From positions 120,216,220-120,280,219 of the forward strand of contig OY986438.1 in the NCBI GenBank assembly GCA_963920525.1: a stretch of 64,000 nt of DNA, in the 5' to 3' direction. Of the stretch, positions 11,763 to 23,496 are shown one piece after another. Numbering within the stretch: the stretch's first letter is position 1; every line of letters begins with the position of its first letter. Position numbers and translations under genes: made by a program. The stretch is from Dichetophora obliterata (lineage: Eukaryota; Arthropoda; Insecta; Diptera; Sciomyzidae). The notes beneath the pieces were generated by a model. That model was not told the DNA's origin and did no database searches. It saw only the letters and a program-made list of their open reading frames with translations.

Positions 11763-12297
11763 TCACTCTCCTCTCTCTCGTGTATGCTACAGCAACGATG
11801 TTCAACAGAGCTGTGTTGCTATTGGCTTGCACTGACCCATTGGGAAAAAAGGTTTTTACATTTGCTTAGTTTTACCTATCTTAATGACAACTTATTTGAA
11901 TAAAAATTATATTCTGCAAATGTACTCAAAAATACCTTTCTAACGATGTAAGATTTATGTGAATATGCTGACGTTAACGTAGCTTAAATGGTACCACAAT
12001 ATTTTTGTTTGCGTAATAATATATAGATAATTTGTTAAGAGTACGATTACCTTTACTACTATTAGGTTTAGTTATACTTTTCTCTCGCTACAGCATTTTT
12101 TAATAATTAACTTATTAATTCTAGTAAAAGTTGTAGCTACAAGTACCCTTATTAAAATGCACTTTGATTTTTTTTTTTTTGTTGCCGATAAATTGGAACC
12201 AAAATATCTTGACTGCTTTTTTTATTGCCCCCTATTGAGAAGAAGATTCATTTAAATTAAACAAATAATTTATTTTGGAATAATTTCATATTATGTA
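11763..12297. other. No gene seen
   Basis: The first 100 bp (CTCTCTCGTG, AACAGAGCTGTGTTGCT) resemble the dispersed GTTGTTG/CAGCTCTG repeat also seen near 19770 and 29100. The remainder is AT-rich with a T12 run near 12171. Confidence 0.5.
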
Positions 12298-13090
12298 CAC
12301 TGAGAATAAAAACATATTTTAAAATTAAACAAAAAATTTTAAATTAACGCTTTTACGTTTCTACATAACAAATTTTAAAATAAGCGTATTAAATTTTCAA
12401 ATATAAACTAATTTATTTTTATAATTTTCTCTTATTCTTTCCTTGCAATAACAAAAATTACGTCGCTATCTGAGATTGATATGAAAATTTATGTGCAGTA
12501 GAGTCTTTAACAATATTTGCCAGACAATTGAGAACAAGTTGAGCAAAAACCCGTATTTACATTTGATTGTGTGAAAATATTTTTTAAATTGATTTTACAA
12601 ATAATGAACATTAAAATAAATAAAAACTCATTTATTGTTTCAATATTTAAAATATTTCCATATTTTATCCGCAATAAAACGCAATAAACTTCATCGAATG
12701 GAGTTAAAATATGGTATTATAGGGATTTTAGGGGTCGCATATTACAAACTTGACGTTGAAAACAGGAAAAAATTAAAAAAGTGGCATCGAAAAAATGGCA
12801 GTTTAACTTAATTGTTTTTATTTAAGAACGAATATTTTAAAATTATGTTTTTAAATATTTGTTTTCAATACTAAACTTTTTGTTTAAAATTTTTTTTTAG
12901 CAAATGTGTTTTTAAACTGTAAGTGCTTACTATGAATGTATGTTTAAAAACATAAAAAAAACTTTTGTCTTAATTGAACATTTAAACATTTGTGTTTAAC
13001 TTAAATGAAATTGTTTCAAGCTCTATTTAAAAAATAAATCATTGGATGTGTACACAGTTTCATTAAATTTTAATACATATTCCCTCAGTG
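12298..13090. mobile_element. TA-flanked inverted-repeat element (793 bp)
   Basis: CACTGAGAATAAAAACAT at the left is matched by ATATTCCCTCAGTG at the right, with TA directly outside both ends (12296-12297 and 13091-13092). Homology inside the repeats is loose. The interior is very AT-rich with no frame. A TA target suggests a Tc1/mariner-like non-autonomous element. Confidence 0.6.
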
Positions 13091-13309
13091 TACATAAAAA
13101 AAGTTAAGTCTATATAGTATAGTCTTTTCACAGTAAATGTTTTAAATGGAGTATTTATATTTTTTTTCCAATGTGCAATGTTATCTAAAGATCTTTGTTG
13201 TGACCATAAACACACAACGACTGCCATGTTGTGCTGAGTGTTTCTCTCGAAGCTCGTTAAAATTCGTTCATTTCGGGGGGAGGAGTTTCAACCCCCAAAC
13301 CCCCCTGCG

Positions 13310-13790
13310 TATGCACCTGGGATTAAGGTCCTGTGATTGTGTCGGCTACTTCATAACATGGATATTTTTATCCTGGAACCAAGACTTAGCTTTCTTTGAG
13401 GTATGCTTTAGGTCGTTGTCTTGCTGAACAACGCATCACATAGGAATTTCTTCTTCAAAGTAAGGCAACATTACGGCTTCTTAAATATTATTGGCGTAGT
13501 AGGTAGCATCCGTCTTCTCAACGATCTGTGCTAGAACTCAAACGCCGTTCCACCCAATGCGCTCCCATAGCATGACCTTGAGATCGCCATGCTTAGAAGT
13601 TTTGGTGGTGTACTTATCTCAACTAACTAGCGTCTTACGTATTGTTTATCTTAGCCGTGGTCGAATTTGATTCAACAAAGGTAATTTTCTTAGACTTTTT
13701 GCTGAAATATTGGCTGCAATCAACCGTCTCATTATTGCCGATGTAGCAACTGGTAGATCTAGTTCATATCTTATCTATGTAAACGCGTTT
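13310..13790 (-). pseudogene. Tc1-like transposase remnant (heavily decayed)
   Basis: On the minus strand, interrupted frames give RRLIAANISAKSLRKLPLL, a G-W-N-G-V block, then AVMLPYFEEEIPM, VVQQDNDLKHTSKKAKSWF and SQDLNPRC. These match, in order, the Tc1 linker region, the segment after the first catalytic Asp, the QQDND second-Asp motif and the PDLNP block before the third acidic residue. Several stop codons and frameshifts are present. It is a different family member from the remnant at 32274-33120. The downstream CCCCCC-rich stretch at 13276-13308 is unrelated. Confidence 0.8.
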
Positions 13791-15656
13791 TAAAGGGATA
13801 CTGTTTGACGTTCCGCGTGTTCGCATTATCCGATATTAAAAAAATTACGTTTTAAGCAAAAATATGTTGCCCCATTTTCTTTTGAAAATATTAAACTTGT
13901 GCTCAGAGCAAACTGCAATTTTTCAGATTGCGATATTATCAGATTTTTCAACAGATGCGATTTAAAATATTATTATCTCTTTGTGTGAGATTGTAGTACA
14001 ATCGAAGCACAACACATAAAAATTTTCAAATTGTTGATAGAAATTTTTTATTACAAGAAATTTTATAATAACACTTATTTCAACACTAAAAAGTGACCAA
14101 ATTTCTTTTAAAATGGCAGCTTAACAATAACCAAATGCTTATACCTATACTGTGATACCATTTTTTGTATCCACTTTTGTTTCAATATTTCCTATCAAAT
14201 CTTTTTTGTTCATGAAATTGTACACAAACATAGATTTTATTCACTGTGTTTCGAAAAGTTTTTGTAAATTGTTTGAAAAAGTTCACAAATCAAATTGTTA
14301 AGAATAATTCTTGGATCAACTTAAGTCCAACTATTTAAGTCTTAATCAGAAATATTCACATTTAAAGCTATGCCTGTTATTCAAGCATGTTGTATGGTTG
14401 CTTAAAGGAAAACTTAAGAAAACTTCACATAACTTAAAGTTTTTCTTATGAAAACAAGCAAGTATAAACTCAAACCTTCTTATATGCAAGTATGTATGTG
14501 TGAGTGTGTTATGGCTTAAGTTGGTACTTTTCTTGGTACTACAACAAAATGCGAACTTCATACAAGCAAAACTTAAGAACTTTCAAGTTTTCCAAAAGCA
14601 ATTGTTAGATCTGATAAAAGGCGTCTTAGATGGTTTTTCTTTTGTTGCAATTGGTTATGTTTTTTTTCCCTGCCACGAATGTTTGCACAAAAAGCTTTTG
14701 TTAGCAATTTTTTCTCCAAAAAAACTTTAACAAAGCCTGGCATGTGTGTTGAAGTGATTCCTTATTAACGCACTCTAGTTGGCCAAGTTTATGCTGGGTT
14801 TACTTTTTGAGAGAACAGAAATGGTGCTACTTACACATACACAACGACGTCTACTTATATGCATATATGAAAGTGCAGGAAAATGTATGGGAACATGTGT
14901 TTTTTACAAAACAGCCAAAGAATCATTCAACCAACCAACATAAACCGCTTATATTAACATTTAGGTTTTTTTCTTTATCGTGTTACTTAAAATGGTTTCG
15001 ACTTTGTCTGAATATGTTTGTACTGCCTTAAGTTCTTTTTGGTATTTATAAATGTTTTTCTTTGTAATTAAGTTGTAGTGTTGTGTCTATTTTTAAATGC
15101 AGACACTAGCTTGACCAACTCGAAGACTTGCTCGGAATATTAAACAACTTAAAACTACATTAAAATTAATGCATTCAAGAAAATGTTGTAGTTTAATGTG
15201 CAACAACAATTAGAGTTAAACAGCATTAATTGGTGTTGACTATAAGCACCGGGCTAAAAGGTTCGTTTGTTCGTTCCACTATAGCGTGTCGACTGTAGAA
15301 ATGCTTGGCAACAGCTTGTTGCTTATTAGCAATAGTAACAGCAATAAGAGGGCCGTTCTTATGCAAACCACATTCTCAACAGCACACAAAAAATTTGAAA
15401 AAGTTCGCCATTTTGAATAAAAAAATAAAAATACATTGAGACCCTGTGCTTACTTGAACATATGAGGAAAAAAAATTCATGAAGTAACTTGAAGCTCGAG
15501 CTCGATTTTTGAAGCTCGAGCAAGAAGAATAACATGCAAAATGCCACTCTCTATTTTATTGAAATAACTTGAAGTTAGTACGGAAACCAATATAATATTC
15601 TAGCCTGCCATAGCTTCGCCACGGACGTTTTTTATCAATCTCCTAAAGACAATGGC
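13791..15656. other. No gene seen; possible unique DNA
   Basis: Short chance frames only. 14340-15100 contains fewer obvious repeats than its surroundings and may be unique fly DNA. A small palindromic cluster of GAAGCTCGAG lies at 15490-15522. Confidence 0.5.
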
Positions 15657-15760
15657 CCATTATCATAGTCAAAATAAAAGTCGACTCTTAATTAGTATAA
15701 GTATTTTTGACAGATTTTTAAAAAATTTTGAGTCCACTTTTATTTTGACTATGATAATGG
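15657..15760. repeat. Small palindromic repeat
   Basis: Arms of 31 bp (15657-15687 and 15730-15760) pair with one mismatch: CCATTATCATAGTCAAAATA on the left and TATTTTGACTATGATAATGG on the right. A loop of 42 bp separates them. Possibly a very short MITE. Confidence 0.8.
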
Positions 15761-15844
15761 ACGATTCTCAGAGGGACTCAGAGAGTGAGTTGAGAAATTA
15801 CATATGATCTCTCTCTTTTCACTTCAAAATAAATAGGCACCCTG

Positions 15845-16452
15845 CAGCGCACAGTACTAGAACAGAACTGCCTATTTCACTAGTTCGCAGGGGACACGAA
15901 CTTGTTCCTTGACAATCTCCAAGCAATGCTTTCAACTGTCGAAATTAACATGTAGTTGTCCCACGAAAACGTCAATTGGTGTCTCCTTGCAGATTTCTGG
16001 GACAGAAATCTCACTAGTTACTATTCTGTCTACTTAGGTATAGATTTTTCACTAGTAAGTTTTCTCTGCACTCAGAGTTAATTTTTTCACCTGTAAGTTT
16101 TCTGTCTACTCAGGGTTAGTAAACTCACTAGTTAATATTCTGTTTATTATGATATAGTGAAAAAACTATATATAAGTAGAGAGAATACTAACTAGTAAGA
16201 TTACTTATCCTGAACAGACAGAAAAGTTAAAAGATTAACTCTGGGTGCAGAGAAAACTTACTAGTGAAAAATCTATAGCTGAGTAGACAGAATAAGTCTG
16301 TCCCAAAAGTTTACAAGGAGACACCAAATGACCCCTTCGAAGGACAACTACATGTTAATTTTGACAGTTAAAAGCATTGCTTGGAGATTGGCAAGGAATC
16401 AGTTCTTGTCCTCTGCGAACTAGTGAAGTTCTGTTCTAGTTCTGCGCACTGA
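15845..16452. repeat. Foldback element with arms of about 300 bp
   Basis: The two halves are inverted copies around a centre near 16157. The left half has GCACAGTACTAGAACAG, CTCCAAGCAATGCTTT, ATTAACATGTAGTTGTCC and CACTAGTAAGTTTTCTCTGC. The right half has the complements of each in reverse order, ending CTAGTTCTGCGCACTG. Divergence between arms is of the order of ten percent by eye. It has no coding capacity. The right end reads CAGTGCGCA inward, so a hAT-type foldback is possible, but no 8-bp duplication was seen. Confidence 0.8.
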
Positions 16453-17786
16453 AGGGAAGTTTGTCCTGACTGACTGACTCATCAGCAAATAGCCCAGAAC
16501 CATAAGATGTAGCATGATTAAATTTGGTAGGATGATGTATTTAGTTACGTGTAGGCGCACTAAGAAGAGGTTTTCGGAAATTTTACCACTAATGGCCTGA
16601 AATTGTTAAAAACAGGTTTATTTTGAATCCTTTATATTACCAAGAATTTTAAATATATTTCATTTACATTTTTCATACATAAATGCTGAGGTGGATTTCT
16701 AAGAAGCTGTTTAAGGGATTTTCAAATTCTGTAAAATTCGAGAGAAAAAGCGTTATATATAAATATTGTTGGTATATTTAGAACCAACATAAATGCAGAC
16801 ATACTAAACGAATTTAATTTATGTTTGCGATTTTACACTTCATATAATCCAGTAATCAAATTGTTTTCTTGGATTTTTTCAAACTTAATCTGTAAAGGGT
16901 AAAATACTGTTATTAAATTTGTCACAAAATTAAAAATAATTTCAAGTCTGTAAAATCCAAACCGATCTATTGATTTCATTTAAATTTGGATATCGTGTGC
17001 ATTCTAGATTAGATTGTGACACACTTAATTTTTACCACACCTCTTCCGCCCCTTCTTAACATACTTTAATTTTTTATTGGAATACTTTTTAGTAGAGAAG
17101 TTTTTTGCCAATCTAATTTTAAGAAATGTCTGTTATTTTGACACCAAATACATTCACATATGTTCAAAATTTTAGAAATTTTTATTAACACGACTTTTTG
17201 AAAAACATCGTAACCTGAGAATGAGAAAAATGATATGAAAATCAAAGTTTTGTTTTCGATGCTAATATCTCCGCTAGTTTTGAATATATTTCGTTTAAAT
17301 TGTTTCCGTTCAAAGTTTAATAATATTTCTAAATAAATATAGATTTTACTGTACCATTAGGTAAGTGAATATATTTTGTATATTTTTTTCAAAACAATCT
17401 AAAATATTAACTTTTTGCACAAAAAATTACTCAAAAGTGCTTTTTGTAGTTAAAAGAAAAACAAGTCAAAGTGGCATATCTGAATACCTTTCATATGACA
17501 TAATATTTCCTTGCAAACATTTTTCGATTTTTGAGCTAAAATTGATAAACTGTTTTTGTCATCAATCCACCAAATCAATAGTATCTCTGTTTGTTTTTTT
17601 TTTTGGCGAAATTTATTTATTCCAAAATGTTTTTATATGAGCAAAAAAGAGTAGTCAAGTCTCAAAAATAGTTTATGTGGAAAAATTATCCCAATATCTC
17701 TTTTCAATCAAAAGTTAAGGCGAAAAATATATTTTTTTTATACCATTCGCCTTACGGTATAAAAATAAATTTTAAAATTATAGTAA
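16453..17786. other. No gene seen
   Basis: AT-rich sequence with only chance frames; GACTGACTGACT near 16476 is a tiny tandem. Nothing else supportable. Confidence 0.5.
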
Positions 17787-18402
17787 GTGGTGTTGTTGGA
17801 GGGAGGCAGAACAGCACATGCTGCTTTTAAATTACCTCTCAATCTTTTCACTTTTGAGACTGTGCAATATTTAAAAAAAAAAAGCAATATGGCAAAAGTA
17901 TTATGTGATAGTAAGCTTATAGTATGGGACAAAAGTACTATGGCACAAAAAAGAGCCTTTGAGGCACTGATCACAACACTGGAAGATTATAGAGGATACA
18001 ATAAAGTAATATGAGGAGAAACTGTACTTTTGGATGAAGATTTTAGGCAATAATTGCCGCTAGTATAAGGAAGAACAAGAGGCGATGTTTTAAGACAATG
18101 GCATGTCTTAAAGCAACTCATATTTGGCAACTGTAGAGTCTCTACGCACGTTGCATCCTTCAGGACTTCCAGCACACATTATTTTATTTAAAGTAGGAGC
18201 TCCTATTATCTTGTTGCGTAATCTTAACCATTAATAACCCACTCCAGTTTAAAAGGCTACAACTTTTTCTAAAGGCATGTTTTGAGAAGTGTTTTTCGCA
18301 TAAACAACAATACGTTGCATGTTCTTTAGTAAGTTCAGCAAGTAGTCTCATAATCCTTGCACTGGAAGGAAAAACCTCTAAGGTAGTATACAAAGCATAC
18401 AC
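17787..18402 (+). pseudogene. Helitron RepHel helicase remnant
   Basis: Across two or more frames the plus strand encodes GGRTAHAAFKLPL (motif Ia region), LIVWDKSTMAQKRAFEAL (motif II region, where a WDE-type acidic pair is usual and the E is K here), LLDEDFRQ followed by a stop (motif III, GDFRQ), HIILFKVGAPIILLRNLN, FKRLQLF, and CFSHKQQYVACSLVSS (final motif, YVACSRV). These are in the order of the Pif1-like helicase half of Helitron RepHel proteins. The Walker A motif and the Rep nuclease lie upstream of the preserved part and are absent. Several stops and internal deletions show it is dead. Confidence 0.8.
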
Positions 18403-19744
18403 TTTAATCTAATCGCCAGCAGTCAGACTTCACTAAACGTTATCGACATGACCGCCATTTGATATACTGGAAATGCTGTCAGATTAAAAAGATTCATTGC
18501 TTCAAAAAGTGAACATTGCATATAAGCATATCCGCTAGCTATAAATAAATGTATAAAGTTTTACCTCAAGACTGTAAGCAACTGCTTTCAACGGAGTTTA
18601 GTAAGAGACACAATTCTTAAAAATATATTTCAACAGAGATTACAGCACTGTAAATGACCAACATAGCTGTAGCCTGCACCAAGAAATACACTTCTTAGCA
18701 TCAGTTAACGATCATGAAATTCGGCAGGGATTCAGCCAGCTTAGAAAATTATAAAGTGCGACCATTGCTTCACTAGAGCGATATTCTTCTACAATGTTGT
18801 TTCAAGAAAAATCCTACTAAGCATATGCAAGCAACGACGACTTTAACAGTGTTTGCTCAAGAAATTGAGATCTTGCTTCATTGAGATCATCAAATGTGAC
18901 CACAGCTCCAACAGCAATCTATAATTCTACAAAGTTGTTTCGAGAGAAACATAATACCGCTAAATTAATACAGGAGAATAAAAATATTCCCTACGCTGCA
19001 GTCCTAGGCACCGTTGACGAATATGTCATGATTTCTTAAAGAAACTTACTGCATGAGATACATTTGTCGATATTTCCGTAACAAATCTGTTATGTTTTCG
19101 TTCATCGAAAACAGAATGTTTTCAAACAGTGCACGAATTCGGAGAGGAATATGAGATTTTCGTCAAGGAAATGTATAAACGAATCAGCATGTTTCGTCAA
19201 AGATGTAGAAAAATCATGCATGATTCATTCAAGATTTCCTTGAGACCTGGACTACTGGGTATGAATTAACTTTGATTTAAAGATGTATTAAGAATTCGTT
19301 TTCAAGGTCTTTTAAAATTTTTTGGATAAGGTAGAATCAAATTTTAGATTGAGTTTAGTTTCCTTATTTTGAGATCTCACCAAAAGTGAAATATTGAAAA
19401 CTTTACTTTCTGTTTTTTTTATGTTGAACTAATATCATTCAACAATTAAATTAAAGGAAAATAATATGGTCTTTTTTTCAAAAAAGGTGACTGTAAAATT
19501 AGCCTTTAGCACACGTTTTGGCTTAAGATTCGAGGTCCACCAAATGGGTTAATTTTGCTACATTTTTAGAGTCACTCTTTTGTCGGCCAAAAATATTGAA
19601 TTATCTGTGGTGACTTTGGTAGTAATTAAAAAAAAACCATTTATAGTTACATTTAAGATTCAGTTAAAATTTAAAAAATTTTAGAGGACAATCCTTACTT
19701 AATTTTATGATCTATTAAATTACTACATGAATTTAAGATTAAGT
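18403..19744. other. No gene seen; repeat-like DNA downstream of the Helitron
   Basis: Motifs of the form TCTACAATGTTGTTTC recur near 18790 and 18930, so part of this may be Helitron-associated or another decayed repeat. No frame or clear terminus is visible. Confidence 0.4.
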
Positions 19745-19886
19745 AAGTTTTTAAGAAGGCAACAACAACAGCTCTGTATAGAGTCAATCACTTAGCTGAC
19801 TAGACAGTCTGTTTCGGAAATCGCTACATTTCCTCTTCAGTAGTCTTTGAGTGATAAAGCTGTGATCAACTCACTGCTTAAAATTC
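19745..19886 (-). repeat. Dispersed repeat, copy A (inverted to 29014)
   Basis: Read on the minus strand it starts CAGTGAGTTGATCACAGCTT and runs through CTCAAAGACTACTGAAGAGG to GTTGTTGCCTTCTTAAAAACT. The plus strand at 29014-29150 carries the same sequence with scattered changes. The CAGTG start could be a hAT-type terminus. A more diverged relative occurs near 38080-38175. Confidence 0.7.
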
Positions 19887-21701
19887 CATATGATTTCACA
19901 CATTTAAAATTCATTCATTTGAATTATATAGAACAAATTGAACGTTCAAATTGGCTACTAATCATATGACATTTTAAAGCAGTAGGCTATTTGTCAAAGA
20001 AGTAAAATATAAGGAAGTGATGTAATAGCAGAAAAGTGTGGTATTTTTTATATTGGTATTGGTTCACACAAATACAGAAACAATCACAAAGGGCCGTATT
20101 CGGTTGTATCGTAAAAGAAGGCCCAAACTGCTAAAGTTTGTTCTTATGCATAAAAATTTTAGAAACGTGTCAAGAATAGTAACTACTCCAATTATTCAAA
20201 AATTTCAGATCGCTCGTAATTGTCTTAGAAGTTATAGGCATCGAACGTTGGAAAAAGTGGACTAAAAATCTAACTGATTTTTTAAGTTTTCCAACAAAAC
20301 TAAACTTTATGGGTATCAAAAGAGAGATAATACAAGTATATGTTCAAGATATCAATTATACAAATACTTGCATTTAAGGTACAATTTTTTTTACTCAAAA
20401 TGGCGAGATTTTTCCAAATTTAATAAAAATTACTAAATGTATTAATAGGAGGCCTTCGGCCGCTGCTTAGGGATTACAAACCTCAGTAAGTACAACACAG
20501 GCTTTGCTATCTACAGTACTTCTGGATGCAGTTATCTTTTTAATAATTCTGTTTTTAATATATTGCTTTCGTAAAAGGGAAACCACTAGTTTTTCAGACA
20601 AATTCAAATTATAAAAAAAATTATATCTTAAAACGTTATGCATGGAATTTTATTTTTCACACCTCATTGAATAAATGCGCGCATTACCTTTGTTTTAATA
20701 CTTAGAAAGCTTAGTTTTGTTGAAAAACTAGAAAAACATCAACATTTTTAGGTAATTTTTCTAAATTTGGTAACCCAATAAATTCTTAACTTCAACTTTA
20801 ATTACTAAATTAATTAGGTTAATTTTTTAAAATCCTTATTTTTTGGGTGTTTCTGCCTAGTTGTTGAGTAGAAATCAGAAAAATTTAACAAACAGGTACT
20901 AAATCTGATCCACTATGCTGAAAACAAGAGCGCCCCAAAAATTTTTCAACTGTGAAAAATGACTGCGCCCCTGAAGAAGTGTTTGTGTTGTGACAGATGT
21001 GGTTTGATCAAACTGGCGCAAAATCAACTGATCTAATTTGCATTTTTAAACCATTTTTAATTAGAAATATATACATTTCTAATACAAATAAGATAAAAAA
21101 ATATCGTTAGAAACTAAATAAAGCACTTTTGTAAAAAGAAATGAAACCGTGTGGACATATTTACCTGTGGAACGAAAGCGGATTGTTTTTAAGTTTTCGG
21201 GAACTTTTACAACTCTTAACTGCACAACTCATGTTGCATTTATTTTTGTGATATTTTTCTTTGATTTTGTTGCTTTTTAAGCAGTGAAAAATACTTAAAA
21301 TTAAACTATTTTCAACTATTTTGGTGAGGAGTCTTCCAATCAATTGCCAGGGTTCTCAGAAATGTCAAAAAACACTCTCTTTCTCGCTCGCACAATTTAC
21401 GAATGGTGCGACAGCTCACGTACAGTGTATGTGTTAACAACACCATTTCCTTATATTTTACTTCATTGCTATTTGTAGATCACCACCATCAACTCTACCA
21501 AGGTTGCCATCTGTTCCAGTTGCTTCTTTATTTATTTCAATATTCATTGGTGTTCGACAGTTTGTCAAAAATGCACCATAGAAAAAATGAAAGGAGTTTT
21601 TTTGCTTCGCTAAAAGCTAGATTTCTAACTAAGAGGTGGCTATTTTTCACAACCAAATGTTCAATTAGTCATGACTTTGACCGAAATCCATCAATTATTA
21701 G
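19887..21701. other. No gene seen; contains one copy of a short dispersed repeat
   Basis: Near 20205-20260 there is CGCTCGTAATTGTCTTAGAAG followed by TATAGGCATCGAACG. It is related to CGCTCTCAAGTCGCTTAGAAG at about 31890 and to a third copy near 49555. No coding region was supported. This is the left flank of the errantivirus, which ends with its target site ATTAGA at 21702-21707. Confidence 0.5.
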
Positions 21702-21707
21702 ATTAGA

Positions 21708-22275
21708 AGTTATAGCAAACCCCTTCCTTCCCGGCAAAACTAATGTAATATAAAATTAATTTCGAAATTCTTAATAATTGTTTGCTCCAAATTTCACAAA
21801 TAATTATTAAGAATTCTGGCTGACCAATTTCCGGTCACACAGTAAATTTCAGCATAATCGAAATTTTTAATAATTCTTTGCTCCAAATTTCACAAATAAT
21901 TATTAAGAATTCTGGCTGACCAATTTCCGGTCACACAGTAAATTTCAGCATAATCGAAATTTTTAATAATTCTTTGCTCCAAATGTCGCAAGTAATTATT
22001 GGGAATTCTGGCTAACCAATTTCCGTTCACACAGTGTTTAGAAAAGCTTTGATTGCACTTTTCGCTTGAACTTATTTTGGCAGCGCTGACAAACGCAGCG
22101 CAACACACACATACAAAGATACATGCAGGTACGGTAAGCACAGAGTTTTAGTTATAAACAAAAAATGTAATAATTTTAAGTTAGTTGATTGACAGCTCGA
22201 GAACAATAAAGTAAAGAATTAAAACCATTTAAAATTGTGTTTTTTTTCATCTTCGAACTATTCGAAAAATTAATT
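21708..22275 (+). repeat. Errantivirus 5' LTR (568 bp)
   Basis: Starts AGTTATAGCAAACC and ends ATTAATT. It holds three tandem repeats of about 96 bp (starting 21771, 21867 and 21963) in the upstream part, probably U3, then GGCAGCGCTGACAAACGCAG (candidate promoter region; no TATA box evident) and AATAAA at 22205-22210, the likely polyadenylation signal. Confidence 0.96.
21771..22040 (+). promoter_or_regulatory. Three 96-bp tandem repeats in the LTR
   Basis: Each unit runs TTAATAATTnTTTGCTCCAAAT, then AATTATTAAGAATTCTGGCT, then CCAATTTCCGGTCACACAGT. Units one and two are nearly identical and unit three is more diverged. Tandem repeats at this place in LTRs often bind enhancer or insulator proteins; the role here is inferred. 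Confidence 0.7.
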
Positions 22276-22292
22276 GGCGACGAGGATGGGAT
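22275..22292 (+). promoter_or_regulatory. Primer-binding site, tRNA-Ser(GCU) type
   Basis: TGGCGACGAGGATGGGAT directly follows the LTR (sharing its last T). It complements the 3' end plus CCA of an insect tRNA-Ser with anticodon GCU, as I recall that sequence. Serine tRNA primers are used by 17.6-like errantiviruses. Confidence 0.85.
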
Positions 22293-22359
22293 CCTCGAAT
22301 GTATTCCCAAAGTAATACAGTGCATTTTAATGTTTAGTCGGGTATCGCGAACCATAAAC

Positions 22360-22650
22360 GAGTGAAATAAATAGAAACCATTTCTATTAAAACTTGTGAA
22401 ACAATAAAAGAAACTATTTCTTTTAAACCTGTGAAATAAATAGAAACAATTTCTATTCAACTTTTGAAATAAGAAAAGAAACTATTTCTTTTAAACTTGT
22501 GAAATAAATAGAAACTATTTCTATTTAACTTTGAAATCAAAAGAAACTATTTCTTGTGAAATAATAATATAAACTATCCATACGAACTCGTGAAATAATA
22601 ATTGGAACTATTTAACTTGTGAAATAAATAAATAGACAATATCACTATTA
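22360..22650 (+). repeat. Leader tandem repeats with hairpin units
   Basis: About eight degenerate units of 30-36 bp, each of the form CTTGTGAAATAAATAGAAAC then ATTTCTATT. The AGAAAn(2-4)TTTCT part of each unit is self-complementary. They lie in the 5' leader where packaging signals are usual. No function can be assigned from sequence alone. Confidence 0.75.
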
Positions 22651-22771
22651 AACTTGTTGAAAATTACACCCTAATGAACAGTTACCTGTTAAAACAAAAA
22701 CTTAAAACACTACAAAAAAAGATATAGATACAAATTTTTTTTGTACCAAATCCTGAAAATATATAAGTGAA

Positions 22772-23496
22772 ACTTTAATACAAATCAACAACAAAGAAGA
22801 ACAACGAAGAATATACTCAAATCTTCAACATCAACTACTTCAACACTTTCTACACCAAATCCTGAAAATATCCAAATATACCAGTTCAACATAAACAACA
22901 CAAATCAACAGTTCAACATAAAAGCCGCTCTTCAGACATTTAAAACAAAACTGCCCGAACCGATGAGGTCAATTATATATTGCAGAGATCCTAAAACTTT
23001 GGAAGAAGCAGTAAACATATTACACGAGGCAAATTATGCTTATTATAGCCCATATAAAACAGAAAATAAACCGAATAGAAGAACTAACGAACAGACCTCT
23101 AGACCAACAGAACGATATAACAACAATCGACAAAACAAGGATGAACACAATCACAAAAATAATACGACTACTCGTAACAACTACAACAATAACTATTCAA
23201 ACAATCCTTACAATACAAACACTAATCGCAATAATTATCAAACACATAATAATTATAACCGCAACAATCGTTACAACAATGAACCAGGTAACTCGTATAA
23301 CTATAACCGAAATAGTGCAAGCAGTTACCACAATAACAACAATAATTATTATAACAACGAAAGGAATAGAAACCATGCTAGAATTAATATTCCCAATCAA
23401 CCAACGGTAGAACCGATGGAAATCGGAAAAATTGAAATAAATCCAACAGCCCAAAATTTTCCTTTACCGGCCTCAGAAATAACTTACCACATATAG
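22772..23496 (+). pseudogene. gag: Errantivirus gag, N-terminally truncated
   Basis: The frame is open from about 22772 to the TAG at 23494-23496. Its first ATG is at 22963, giving 177 residues. LPEPMRSIIYCRDPKTLEEA, with ALQTFKTK just before it, matches the C-terminal half of errantiviral Gag, and the rest is an Asn-rich, Arg-containing tail likely to bind nucleic acid. Gag proteins of this group are roughly twice as long, so the N-terminal half is missing. ACCAAATCCTGAAAATAT occurs at about 22745 and 22855, so rearrangement between short direct repeats is plausible. Without its N-terminus it probably cannot assemble particles alone. Confidence 0.75.
23454..23460 (+). promoter_or_regulatory. 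Candidate -1 ribosomal frameshift heptamer
   Basis: In the gag frame the bases read A AAT TTT, a canonical X-XXY-YYZ slippery heptamer. Gag ends 36 nt later. The pol frame is exactly -1 relative to gag and is open through this point, so slippage here would fuse Gag to protease. A downstream structure was not tested. Confidence 0.6.

Noticed and set aside
23197..23454. Minus-strand frame rich in Ile and Val opposite gag
   Set aside because: It is the complement of the Asn-codon-rich gag tail, so the composition is forced.
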